From the NCBI GenBank assembly GCA_031257405.1, contig JAIROS010000018.1:1-32533 (forward strand): a stretch of 32,533 bases of DNA, written 5' to 3'. Below are positions 24,741 to 32,281 of this stretch, in pieces. Made by a program: the position numbers and the translations under genes. Every line of letters starts with the position of its first letter. Position 1 is the stretch's first letter. This stretch comes from Puniceicoccales bacterium. GTDB lineage: Bacteria > Verrucomicrobiota > Verrucomicrobiia > Opitutales > LL51. Below the pieces are notes generated by a model that ran no database searches, was not told where the DNA came from, and was given only the letters and a program-made list of their open reading frames with translations.

Positions 24741-24859
24741 ACAATAATTTTCGTACCCAAGGCAGGGGAGCCAGCAAAAGAAATATAAAAGGTATCAACA
24801 GAGCACAGGGCCAGAGAAATGTACCGTTCTGCGCCAAAGCATGTAAAATATAGGAAATC
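24741..24859 (-). pseudogene. Echo of the LptF/G permease 3' end
   Basis: This repeats 24862-24980 with period 121 bp. It contains the last codons of the permease including the PLPWVRK region and the stop, with scattered substitutions. Lying downstream of the intact gene, it has no start. Confidence 0.92.
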
Positions 24860-25948
24860 TTACAATAATTTTCGTACCCAAGGCAGGGGAGCCAGTAAAA
24901 GAAATATAAAAGGTATCAACAGAGCGTAGGGCCAGGGAAATGTACCATTCTGCGCCAAAGCATGTAAAATATAGGAAATAACGCCGAAAACCAAAAATAT
25001 GCCGCATAACTTAGCAATGCTATGCCAGGGATTAGCCCGAGCTAACGCAAAAAATAAAGGCAACGCAACCCAACAACTCAAAAAACAGACAATCGAACTT
25101 AAAATAATGTCGTAAAAATACATCCGATAACTCACGTGGCCATCGGAAAATATGCGGGATTCGTGGTCGATGATTTCCTTTAATTGAAAAAGGGAAAGGT
25201 AATTGGGGGGCAATTGGAGTAGCAGCATCCACTTTGGCGGGTCATTGAGTTCGGTGAATACCCGGCGCTCGAAAACATGCACGCGATCGGCGATCCGCGA
25301 TTCGGGATGAAATAAAATTTCCCGCCCCTGCTCCATAACCCAAACATTCGCACTTTCGTCAAAATATCCCAGTTTCGCCGTGATTCTGCGGGATTCCGTG
25401 CCCTCCACGTATTCGCAAACAGAAATCCCAAAGGCGTACGCTAAATTTTTGTCGTAGCGATTGATATACCACAGGCGCTGGGGGGTATTGAGGGTGAGGT
25501 GTTTTACGCAACTCATTTCCGTTCCGGCGTCGTTTTTTTCAAAACTTTCCAAATAACGCTGCACATATTCCTGAGCATTGGGGATCCAATGGAAGTTGCA
25601 CAGCAGCAGCAGCAGTGATCCTGTGAGGCCGAAAAACCAAAATATTCGCGTTATTTTAAAAAATCCCAGCCCGGAAGATAGGAGTGGCAGTATTTCGTTA
25701 TGGCGGTGCATTGCGGTGGAAAGAAAGATCAGTGCTACGGCGAAGGTGAGGGGCAGGGTGAGGGGTAGGCAGGCGGCGGCGTGGGCGATGGAGTAGCGGA
25801 AGATTTCCCCAAAGGGAGCGTGATATTTTAAAAATTTTTCCAAATGGGCGTAACTGTCAACGAAACATAAAAATGCATTTAGAATAATAAAAAACAGTAA
25901 AAAAATTTTACCAAATTCGCGGGCGAAGTATCGGTCCAGGCACTTCAT
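24860..25948 (-). CDS. LptF/LptG-family lipopolysaccharide export permease
   Basis: LptF and LptG are the membrane halves of the ABC transporter LptB2FG, which extracts LPS from the inner membrane. The 362-residue protein begins DRYFAREFGKIF with one transmembrane helix, has two more by residue 115 (LPLTLPLTFAVALIF, then FFKITRIFWFFGLTGSLLLLL), a periplasmic beta-jellyroll-like region at about 125-270, and three helices at the C-terminus (IILSSIVCFLSCWVALPLFF, GIFLVFGVISYILHAL, YALLIPFIFLLLAPL). This six-helix layout is characteristic. I cannot decide between F and G. It is the last gene of the minus-strand cluster, ten bases after sufT. Confidence 0.87.
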   Translation of the reverse strand: MKCLDRYFAREFGKIFLLFFIILNAFLCFVDSYAHLEKFLKYHAPFGEIFRYSIAHAAACLPLTLPLTFAVALIFLSTAMHRHNEILPLLSSGLGFFKITRIFWFFGLTGSLLLLLCNFHWIPNAQEYVQRYLESFEKNDAGTEMSCVKHLTLNTPQRLWYINRYDKNLAYAFGISVCEYVEGTESRRITAKLGYFDESANVWVMEQGREILFHPESRIADRVHVFERRVFTELNDPPKWMLLLQLPPNYLSLFQLKEIIDHESRIFSDGHVSYRMYFYDIILSSIVCFLSCWVALPLFFALARANPWHSIAKLCGIFLVFGVISYILHALAQNGTFPWPYALLIPFIFLLLAPLPWVRKLL

Positions 25949-25958
25949 ATTTCCTTTG

Positions 25959-26258
25959 TTAGAGCATTCCCAGCTCCATTTTTCCCATTTCAGTGATCAT
26001 ATCTCGGTGCCAAGGCGGGTCCCAAACCAGGGAGACATTTATTTTTACATCCGGATAAATGGCGGCGGTCGTCCGTTTTACGGCGGTCAGCAAGAAATCT
26101 CCCATTGGGCAGGCGGGGGAAGTCAGGGTCATGGTGACAGAGATTTCATTTTCTTTTTCCTCGATGGCGTAAATTAATCCTAGATCGACGATGTTGACGT
26201 GTACGTCGGGATCTTCGATGGTCCGCAGTTGTTGCCATAAAAATTCACAATCAATCAT
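25959..26258 (-). CDS. sufT: SufT / MIP18-family (DUF59) Fe-S assembly factor
   Basis: The 99-residue protein is a MIP18 domain: EDPDVHVNIVDLGLIYAIE near residue 15, then MTLTSPACPMGDFL with the conserved cysteine near 52, and VSLVWDPPWHRDMITE near 80. SufT helps Fe-S protein maturation in SUF-containing bacteria. I chose the ATG at 26258; a TTG two codons earlier is possible. A TACAAT box on the minus strand (26264-26269) ends five bases before this ATG, so the gene may have its own leaderless transcript as well as lying in the hisS operon 13 bases after the hisS stop. Confidence 0.88.
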   Translation of the reverse strand: MIDCEFLWQQLRTIEDPDVHVNIVDLGLIYAIEEKENEISVTMTLTSPACPMGDFLLTAVKRTTAAIYPDVKINVSLVWDPPWHRDMITEMGKMELGML

Positions 26259-26263
26259 AAACA

Positions 26264-26269
26264 ATTGTA
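26264..26269 (-). promoter_or_regulatory. -10-like box ahead of sufT
   Basis: TACAAT on the minus strand, with the sufT ATG beginning six bases downstream, where transcription should start. The -35 region is not convincing, and the gene may simply be read through from hisS. Confidence 0.35.
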
Positions 26270-26271
26270 AA

Positions 26272-27576
26272 TTATTTTTGTTGTTGGAAAAAATGTACCA
26301 ATTCGGCGTGGGGAATTGCGTAATCCTTCCGCCGGGCGATGTCCCGCAGCGTTACCGTTTCGTTTTTTTCCTGGTAAGTCGCTACCCAATCGGCCTGCTG
26401 CAAAGCCTGCTTAAACTGCTTGTTTGGCGTCATTCCCGCCTTCAGCGCGTAGGTCACGGAAATCCCCGCCAATCTCAATCGGTGGGCGTCGTGGAGCGCG
26501 GACGGCCTGGAGGCTTCGTCGAAAATCATGTATAGATCGCATTTGGGCTCGAAAGCGGGCAATAGCGACTTTTCTTGTAAAATATTTGTTAACACTACAT
26601 CCCCGATAGCGAGTCCGACGGCCGCCGTTTTAGGGTAGCCGAATTTCTCGATCAAATCGTCGTAGCGCCCTCCTCCGGCCATGGCCCGCGATTTCCCGGA
26701 CCGCTCAAAAAATTCAAAAACAAAGCCCGTGTAGTAGGCTAAGCCGCGGACGATGCTGAAATCGATGGTGATGAAATCCCCCAATCCGGCGTTTTCCAGA
26801 GGGGTGACGAGCGCGTCCATTTGCTCCAATCGCTGCGTAATTTCCCCACGAAAGCTGCTTTTTTCTGCGGCCAATGGGTTAAAAAAATTTTTCAAATCAT
26901 CCCGCGAATGAATCGTGCGAAGTGCTTGGATTTTAGCGAGTAGCGAAGCGCCGTCCACGCCCAAATTATTGAATTGATTTACAATTTCCGCTGGATTTTC
27001 CCGTTCGATTTTGTCGACAATGCACAGGATTTCCGCTGCCAAATTTTCCCGGATGTCGCAGGTCTGGAGTAAAATGGACCACAATTGGCGGTCGCTGAGG
27101 CGCACGTGGAAATCCGCTGCCGATAGGCCAAGGGACTGAAAAATTGCGACGGCAAGGGCGATGACTTCCGCTTCCGCCGCTACACTACTTTCGTCAAAAA
27201 TATCGGCATTAAATTGGTAAAAAGATCGTAAACGACCCTTTTGTGGCCGCTCGTAGCGAAAATTTTCCTCGACGCAAAACCATTTGAGTGGCCGTTTCAG
27301 CGTACTCGTTTTTGAACCAATCATGCGGGCTACAGCCGGCGTCATTTCCGGTCGGAGGGCTACCGCGCGGCCACCGCGATCGACGAAATTAAACAATTGT
27401 TTAGCAATTTCTTCCCCCGATTTTTCGGTGTAAAGTTCCAGCGGCTCTAGGATCGGCGAATCGTATTCCACAAATCCAAAACATCGGCACATTTGGCGGA
27501 CTTTTTCGAAAATAAAATTTCTGATGTAGCAATCTTCGGGGTAAAATTCGCGAAAACCGGGCAGGGCGTCGATCAT
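26272..27576 (-). CDS. hisS: Histidyl-tRNA synthetase
   Basis: HisRS, a class II synthetase, charges tRNA-His. The 434-residue protein has class II motif 1 around SPILEPLELY near residue 41, LRPEMTPAVAR near 75, motif 2 FRYERPQKGRLRSFYQFNADIF near 108, the histidine-specific GLAYYTGFVFE near 283 and the GGGRYDDLIEKFG motif near 300, followed by an anticodon-binding alpha/beta domain. The GxRYERPQKGRxRxFxQ pattern indicates a true HisRS rather than the regulatory paralogue HisZ. It lies 39 bases after the zinc-ribbon gene and 13 before sufT in one minus-strand cluster. Confidence 0.95.
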   Translation of the reverse strand: MIDALPGFREFYPEDCYIRNFIFEKVRQMCRCFGFVEYDSPILEPLELYTEKSGEEIAKQLFNFVDRGGRAVALRPEMTPAVARMIGSKTSTLKRPLKWFCVEENFRYERPQKGRLRSFYQFNADIFDESSVAAEAEVIALAVAIFQSLGLSAADFHVRLSDRQLWSILLQTCDIRENLAAEILCIVDKIERENPAEIVNQFNNLGVDGASLLAKIQALRTIHSRDDLKNFFNPLAAEKSSFRGEITQRLEQMDALVTPLENAGLGDFITIDFSIVRGLAYYTGFVFEFFERSGKSRAMAGGGRYDDLIEKFGYPKTAAVGLAIGDVVLTNILQEKSLLPAFEPKCDLYMIFDEASRPSALHDAHRLRLAGISVTYALKAGMTPNKQFKQALQQADWVATYQEKNETVTLRDIARRKDYAIPHAELVHFFQQQK

Positions 27577-27615
27577 GGATTCTCGTTTAAGGAAAAATTC
27601 CAGCGGCGTAAAGCA

Positions 27616-28386
27616 TTAATTAATTTCAACATCGCCCTCGCCACTGACTTCTACCGCCACTTCTACTGCCGGCGAATCGATGGAGATCAGGCGGGCGCAG
27701 GATTCGCAAATGGTGAAGGGAAAATCGGGATCGGGAGCGGCGATATTGCCCGACAATCTGAGGTTACATCCCCCGCAATATTGGTTGTTTTTTACAAAAA
27801 CGATGCAGGGCATTTTACGAATAGCTTTCTTCGTTTCGTCGTAGTGCCGCAGCCAACGGCCGTGATTTTCCTGAATAATCCCGCGTATGACGGCAATTTT
27901 GTGGTTAAGTTCGGCGATATTTTCTTCCAAATGGGCGGAGAGTTGTCGTTGCCGTTCCTTTTCATTTTGGAGCCTTTGGATTTCGACGCCGACCGTCTGC
28001 TGCAAGTTAGAAAATTCCAATTGCCGGGAATCATTTTCCAACATCCCCCGCAAAAGCAATTCTTCCAACTGAGCCATCTTACATTCCTCATCTGCGATTG
28101 TTTTCGCTAAAATTTCATATTCCTTGGGATTTTTGGTGAATGCCAATTTATATTTCCCGGCGGCGATCATTTCCTCGGACGATTTGAAATCCTTTTCCAA
28201 TTTTTGCGTTTCCAGTTTTGCATTTTGGATAGCGTTTTTTTCCTGAATTATTTTCCGATTTGACATTTCGATATCCCCCTCTAGAGCGGCAATATTTTGG
28301 GGAATATGGGAGTGATTTTGTATCAATTCGCAAAGGCGCATGTCGTAATTCTGGAGCGTTAAGAGAAATCGGATCGCCTCGTCCAT
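27616..28386 (-). CDS. C4-type zinc-ribbon coiled-coil protein (CdsZ/zf-RING_7 family)
   Basis: Residues about 20-180 are a long charged coiled coil, typical of this small cytoplasmic family. It ends with a zinc ribbon whose cysteine pairs are CGGC at 204-207 and CESC at 227-230. The YxxGRYKLAFTKNPKEYEIL-like segment near 80-95 (here AAGKYKLAFTKNPKEYE) is the family's most conserved helical motif. Some members bind nucleic acid or export partners; the general role is poorly known. The tail is acidic. It is the first gene of the minus-strand operon to LptF/G. An echo of the dgkA 3' end lies directly upstream. Confidence 0.85.
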   Translation of the reverse strand: MDEAIRFLLTLQNYDMRLCELIQNHSHIPQNIAALEGDIEMSNRKIIQEKNAIQNAKLETQKLEKDFKSSEEMIAAGKYKLAFTKNPKEYEILAKTIADEECKMAQLEELLLRGMLENDSRQLEFSNLQQTVGVEIQRLQNEKERQRQLSAHLEENIAELNHKIAVIRGIIQENHGRWLRHYDETKKAIRKMPCIVFVKNNQYCGGCNLRLSGNIAAPDPDFPFTICESCARLISIDSPAVEVAVEVSGEGDVEIN

Positions 28387-28407
28387 GCGGCTTTAGCTAA
28401 AGAAACA

Positions 28408-28598
28408 ATCGATAAAAATCAATGCAAAGTTGAGGAGGGCAAGCAATACGGCAGCACTGGCGATATTTTTTGCTTATTTAGCAAAGAGTGGATATTTAAT
28501 TAAAAAAACAGTAAATGAAAATCAATGCAAAGTTAAGGAGGGCGAGCAATACGGCCGCACTGGTAATATTTTTTGCTTATTTAACGGAGAGTGGATAT
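28408..28598 (-). pseudogene. Two echoes of the dgkA 3' end
   Basis: Three copies with a period of 103 bp are present; the first two (from the left) are non-coding remnants and the third is the real end of dgkA. In the remnants the last codons, equivalent to VLLALLNFALIFIYCFFN, can be read with few changes. They have no start of their own. Confidence 0.92.
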
Positions 28599-28940
28599 TC
28601 AATTAAAAAAACAGTAAATGAAAATCAATGCAAAGTTGAGGAGGGCGAGCAATACGGCCGCACTGGCGGTGTCCTTCGCTTGTTTGGCGAGGGGATGGAT
28701 ATCCCGAGAAGTAAAATCGACGGCCTTTTCGATGGCGCAATTGATGGTCTCGGCGATGAGAATAATGAAATAACCCACCGAAAGGAGTAATAATTGTAAT
28801 GTGCCCCAAAATTTAAGGGCGAAAAAAGGGAAAAATATAACTCCCAGTAGTACCTCCAAACGAAAAGAACGGTCCCGATAGGCAAATCTTATCCCCGATA
28901 AAACGCATTTCAAAGGATTCCAAACGTAGCGCTGAAACAT
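28599..28940 (-). CDS. dgkA: Diacylglycerol kinase / undecaprenol kinase (DgkA type)
   Basis: DgkA-type enzymes phosphorylate diacylglycerol or undecaprenol in the inner membrane. The 113-residue protein shows an amphipathic N-terminus, three hydrophobic segments and the signature ETINCAIEKAVDF...HPLAKQAKDTASAAV, matching E(L/T)xNTAIE...HxLxxxAKDxxSAAV with its catalytic Glu and Lys-Asp. I start at the ATG giving MFQRYVWNP; a TTG seven codons upstream (28961) is an alternative. Two echoes of the 3' end follow. The enzyme recycles a lipid that arises in envelope polymer synthesis or supplies undecaprenyl phosphate. Which substrate is used cannot be told. Confidence 0.88.
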   Translation of the reverse strand: MFQRYVWNPLKCVLSGIRFAYRDRSFRLEVLLGVIFFPFFALKFWGTLQLLLLSVGYFIILIAETINCAIEKAVDFTSRDIHPLAKQAKDTASAAVLLALLNFALIFIYCFFN

Positions 28941-28993
28941 TTTTTGGCGATATGAAATCAATCACCGTGGGATAGCAACACAAATATGCGTTC

Positions 28994-29084
<91 letters not shown>

Positions 29085-29283
29085 CGCTACGCTAAGTGCC
29101 TCAAAGCAAAAATATATTGCCGCTTTGTCCACATAAAAAATAAATACATATCCATATATTCTCTCCGATAAACTAAATGTCAAAATAGAGTGCTCGCGAT
29201 TGTAAATTCGACGAAAACGGGAAAAGTTTCCGGTGAATTAAAAAAAAAGCGTGGCCATAGTAAGTTTTGAAATTTTGTGTGGA

Positions 29284-29376
29284 ATGGATGAAATTTATAT
29301 TTTTACCTATATGGCAGCTTCGCTTTTTTTAATGGCGTTGGCAATTTACTGCAATAGGCGTATTGCTGGCCTATGA
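29284..29376 (+). CDS. Possible 30-residue single-pass membrane peptide
   Basis: Within the 390 bp between the tRNA-Ser genes a short frame starts ATG GAT GAA and encodes an acidic head, a hydrophobic helix (YMAASLFLMALAIY) and a basic tail CNRR, ending at TGA. That charge pattern suits a small membrane protein, but there is no clear Shine-Dalgarno site, and a frame of this length can arise by chance. The rest of the interval is AT-rich with nothing else recognisable. Confidence 0.25.
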   Translation: MDEIYIFTYMAASLFLMALAIYCNRRIAGL

Positions 29377-29476
29377 CTCGATTGGCAGCGCCCCGTTGAA
29401 AATTTATGATAAAGTTTATATATTTTTGTTAATTTGTTTTATTAAAAAATTAAAAAAATGTAAAATAAATATTTTT

Positions 29477-29566
29477 TGGCGGAGAGAGAGGGATTCGAAC
29501 CCTCGATACCATTGCTGGTATGCCGGTTTTCAAGACCGGTGCAATCAACCGCTCTGCCATCTCTCC
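29477..29566 (-). tRNA. tRNA-Ser (TGA)
   Basis: GGAGAGA pairs with TCTCTCC; the anticodon arm CCGGT-CTTGAAA-ACCGG gives TGA. A long variable arm and the T-loop are present, with discriminator G and encoded CCA. It lies nine bases from the end of kdsB and is probably read with it. It is related to the CGA gene about 390 bp away. Confidence 0.95.
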
Positions 29567-29574
29567 TTTGGAAA

Positions 29575-30342
29575 TCAAAATTCCGGGTGCGACGCTAAAA
29601 ATGTTTCTGCGGCGGCCAAGTCCTCCGGCGTATCGATACTGATACTGGGTTCCTGGGCCCGCAAACACTGGAATGGGATTCCGTTTTCCAGCAATCGCAA
29701 TTGTTCAAGCCGTTCCGCTCGTTCCAAAATCCCTTCTTTTAAAAACGGATACTGTGTCAAAATTTCTTTCGAGTAGCCATACACACCCACATGGCCCCAA
29801 AATGGGTAGCATTCCGGCCATTGTTCCCGATCTTTTACGTCCCGGAGGAAGGGAATGGGGGCTCTCGAAAAATAAATGGCGCGATCATTTTTATCGACGA
29901 CGACTTTTACGCGATTAGGATTAAAGAGCATTTCCGATGATGCGATGGGGTAAATCGCTGTCCATACGCTCAGAGGAGCATTTTTTGCGCCAGCACTTTT
30001 GGCGGCAGCGATCATTTTTTCCAATAAATCCGTGGCAATGAATGGCTCGTCTCCCTGCACGCTAATGGCGAAATCTCCCGCTAATTGGCCGGCGACGGAA
30101 ACCACCCGCTCCGTTCCGGAAATACAATCTTTGGCGGTTAAAATCCCGTGAAATCCCCATTGGGAGACGCGTTGCAGGACATTTTCGTCGTCGACAAGCG
30201 CAATAATTTCATCGGCGCTCTGAAGTTTTCCCACACGTTCCAGGACGCGGCGTAAAAGCGGAATACCGCCCAGGTTTTGTAAAATTTTCCTGGGAAATCG
30301 GGAGGATTGCAGTCGCGCAGGAATTACAATACTGACCTTCAT
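29575..30342 (-). CDS. kdsB: 3-deoxy-manno-octulosonate cytidylyltransferase KdsB
   Basis: KdsB activates KDO as CMP-KDO for the LPS inner core. The 255-residue protein begins with the nucleotide-binding motif IPARLQSSRFPRK at residues 7-19, then has SGTERV near 76, QGDEPFI near 95 with the metal-binding Asp, YFSRAPIPF near 158, HVGVYGY near 184 and LEQLRLLENG near 213, ending SIDTPEDL as the family does. Length is normal. It agrees with the lipid A genes in the window in showing an LPS-type outer membrane. The tRNA-Ser(TGA) gene follows immediately on the same strand. Confidence 0.96.
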   Translation of the reverse strand: MKVSIVIPARLQSSRFPRKILQNLGGIPLLRRVLERVGKLQSADEIIALVDDENVLQRVSQWGFHGILTAKDCISGTERVVSVAGQLAGDFAISVQGDEPFIATDLLEKMIAAAKSAGAKNAPLSVWTAIYPIASSEMLFNPNRVKVVVDKNDRAIYFSRAPIPFLRDVKDREQWPECYPFWGHVGVYGYSKEILTQYPFLKEGILERAERLEQLRLLENGIPFQCLRAQEPSISIDTPEDLAAAETFLASHPEF

Positions 30343-30409
30343 CGGTAAACGAAATCACACCCTTCCTTGACCCATCTAAGGAATAAAAATACTAAAATCC
30401 CAGAAAACA

Positions 30410-30511
30410 CTAGGCCCCCCATAGGCGTTTTTTATGGCGATTCGCCTTCGAACGCTTGCTGCGCTTGTGCTTGTTCATCTTTAATCGACGCTTTTTCTTT
30501 AAATTTCCCAT
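30410..30511 (-). CDS. Tiny basic ribosomal-type protein (bS22/AURKAIP1-COX24 like), 33 aa
   Basis: The 33-residue product has 20 Lys, Arg or His residues and the layout [19 protein letters not shown] followed by an Asn-Arg-His-Lys-Lys-Arg stretch. It matches the pattern KKRRxKMxKHKxxK...RHKKR of the small proteins found in Bacteroidota and in actinobacterial ribosomes (bS22), related to mitochondrial mS38. It probably sits on the small ribosomal subunit. No Shine-Dalgarno site is visible. It lies 67 bases upstream of kdsB on the same strand. Confidence 0.75.
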   Translation of the reverse strand: MGNLKKKRRLKMNKHKRSKRSKANRHKKRLWGA

Positions 30512-30570
30512 AACAATCGGAGTTCAAACAATAGGAGTAAAAATACGGCGCGCTAAGTAAAGCTTTTTTT

Positions 30571-30697
30571 TAATTATTATTCCATTTCCTTAAAAAATAA
30601 AAAATATGTTTAGAAATATAAAAAATCTCCGAATCTTTAATTATTCTTCTCCATTAAAATAAAAAGTGTGTTTATAAATGTAAAAAAACCTCCCCAA
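30571..30697. repeat. Tandem repeat over the ATP/ADP translocase 3' flank
   Basis: Two AT-rich units of about 60 bp (30571-30633 and 30638-30697) start with TAATTATT and end around the CTCC word. Only the unit next to the translocase gene keeps the terminator hairpin; in the other it has lost its second arm. Confidence 0.75.
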
Positions 30698-30705
30698 CGG
30701 AAGGT
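30682..30705 (-). terminator. Rho-independent terminator of the translocase gene
   Basis: On the minus strand ACCTTCC, loop GTTG, GGGAGGT form a 7-bp stem (one G-T pair) followed directly by seven T. It starts 24 bases after the translocase stop. Confidence 0.85.
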
Positions 30706-30729
30706 CTCTTTTTATACAAAAATTCGCCT

Positions 30730-32253
30730 TTAATTTGCCTGTCCCGGCTGCTCCGCAATGGCTTCTACTCGACGACTCAGAGCTTTGACGGAAAACATCC
30801 ACAAACCACAAATCACCATAAAGATGCTAAAGGTATAGGGCGCGATTGTAAAATAAGTCGACCCAGGAATGAGGAGCAGTAGCGACTGAATCCACGCGCC
30901 CCCTGCCTTGCCAAATCGCCCCCCAACAACCTCAACAACCGCTTTACCCTTGACTTTCATCTCCTCGTCCAATGGAATGTAAGCCATCTCCTTCGTCAAA
31001 TCAAATAAAGCATACTTCACTGCCTTCGAAATCGCTACCACAAGCGCACCAAATATAACCGCACAAAATAAGGGCGTCGTCGAAAGCGATCGTAATAATT
31101 CTGTCAAATTTTCACGAAATAAAACAAAGATAAAAAACGAAGACCCTAAAATTAATAGCATGAGTGGCGTCGCGATCGCCGCCGTAAACCAACGGCAAAT
31201 GCGCAAAATATTACCCCCAATAATCAGCATCACCATGGACGCAATGCCGCCGTAAAATGTAAATTGATTCATGAACGTATTGTAATCGTTGGGATTGGGA
31301 TACTGAATCCCAAGCTGCTTTTTCCATAAACCTTCCACTAAATTTACACCCGTCCCATAGCATACGACAAGCGCCGCAATGAGGCCCAGGTAAGGAGATG
31401 TGAAAATAATTTTAAAACTCTGTAGTAACGGCATTTTCTTTTTACTTTTTCCCGTATTCCCCGGTAGCTCCGGTTTGTCGTAAAATCGCTTGTCGGTGAG
31501 GACGCATTTGTAAATCCAGCGGTAAATGAGCATCGCCCCAAGACCTAAAACGACGACGGTCCCCAACATGTATTTTAGGGAGATTCCCCAGGCATCAACG
31601 CCCTCGGGCACCTTCATCCGAATGTCCGAACACCACTCCCCAACTTTACCTTCCAGTAAAACGGAAATCTGTGCCATGAGCGCAAAAAAAGCATACATGC
31701 GCTTCGCCTCCTCGGTCTTCGTAATTTGATTCGCAAATTGCCAAAAGGAAAGCGATAAAAGTGCCGACCCCCAAATTTCAGATAAAATGTAAAACAGAGA
31801 GTAGGACCAGTTACCGACGATAGCAATGGGCCAGTGGAGGAAACTCGGCGCACTACTCCGCCAAGCCGCTATCGTCTCCTGCGAGAAATGAAGGGCGTTT
31901 AGGTTGGGGTAAATAAAAAAGGCAAAGCAAGCAAAAAATAAAATAAATGGCGTTAATGTGGCGTAAAATAAATGTTCATTGGAGAAAATATTACTCGCTT
32001 TCGTGTAAAGTAAGATGAAAAGAATCGCCGTAGGAGCCACGCAATAGCCTTTCAAAAAAGGGATAACTTCCGCTCCGGCACCCGTGACAATAAGCGAATC
32101 CTTAATATTCCTGAGGCAGGTATAATTAAAAAGAATGCAAAAAAACATAAACCCCATGGGGATCGCTTTTTTAAGTTCGTAAACATAGAGCGGAAAAAAA
32201 ATGCGACGCAATTTCCCAAACTCTTGACCATTTCCACCAGTTGTATCAGCCAT
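30730..32253 (-). CDS. tlc: ATP/ADP translocase (Tlc/NTT family)
   Basis: Members exchange host ATP for bacterial ADP, or carry other nucleotides, and are known from Chlamydiae, Rickettsiae, some other intracellular bacteria and plastids. The 507-residue protein has 11-12 hydrophobic segments. Family landmarks are CLRNIKDSLIVTGAGAEVIPFLKGY near residue 47-71, including the conserved Lys-Asp, NWSYSLFYILSEIWGS near 148, the central loop with AKRMYAFFALMAQ, and AVKYALFDLTKEMAYIPLD followed by KGKAVVEVVGGRFGKAGG near 420-455. AAGGA lies eight bases before the ATG and a hairpin terminator follows, so it is a single-gene unit. Substrate (ATP/ADP exchange or net nucleotide import) cannot be decided by sequence alone. 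Confidence 0.95.
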   Translation of the reverse strand: MADTTGGNGQEFGKLRRIFFPLYVYELKKAIPMGFMFFCILFNYTCLRNIKDSLIVTGAGAEVIPFLKGYCVAPTAILFILLYTKASNIFSNEHLFYATLTPFILFFACFAFFIYPNLNALHFSQETIAAWRSSAPSFLHWPIAIVGNWSYSLFYILSEIWGSALLSLSFWQFANQITKTEEAKRMYAFFALMAQISVLLEGKVGEWCSDIRMKVPEGVDAWGISLKYMLGTVVVLGLGAMLIYRWIYKCVLTDKRFYDKPELPGNTGKSKKKMPLLQSFKIIFTSPYLGLIAALVVCYGTGVNLVEGLWKKQLGIQYPNPNDYNTFMNQFTFYGGIASMVMLIIGGNILRICRWFTAAIATPLMLLILGSSFFIFVLFRENLTELLRSLSTTPLFCAVIFGALVVAISKAVKYALFDLTKEMAYIPLDEEMKVKGKAVVEVVGGRFGKAGGAWIQSLLLLIPGSTYFTIAPYTFSIFMVICGLWMFSVKALSRRVEAIAEQPGQAN

Positions 32254-32260
32254 AAATTTG

Positions 32261-32281
32261 TCCTTAGATGTTCTAATTGTA
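32261..32281 (-). promoter_or_regulatory. Promoter -10 and ribosome site of the translocase gene
   Basis: On the minus strand TACAAT (32276-32281) would start transcription near 32269. AAGGA (32261-32265) lies inside the short leader, eight bases before the ATG. The -35 word TTGCGT is poorly spaced. Unlike dnaE and glgC, this gene therefore has a leader with a Shine-Dalgarno site. Confidence 0.5.

Noticed and set aside
29363-29776. Plus-strand frame of 137 codons with ERDSNPRYHCW
   Set aside because: It runs antisense through tRNA-Ser(TGA); the RDSNPR pattern is the usual false translation of a tRNA's complement. Its 3' half is also antisense to kdsB.
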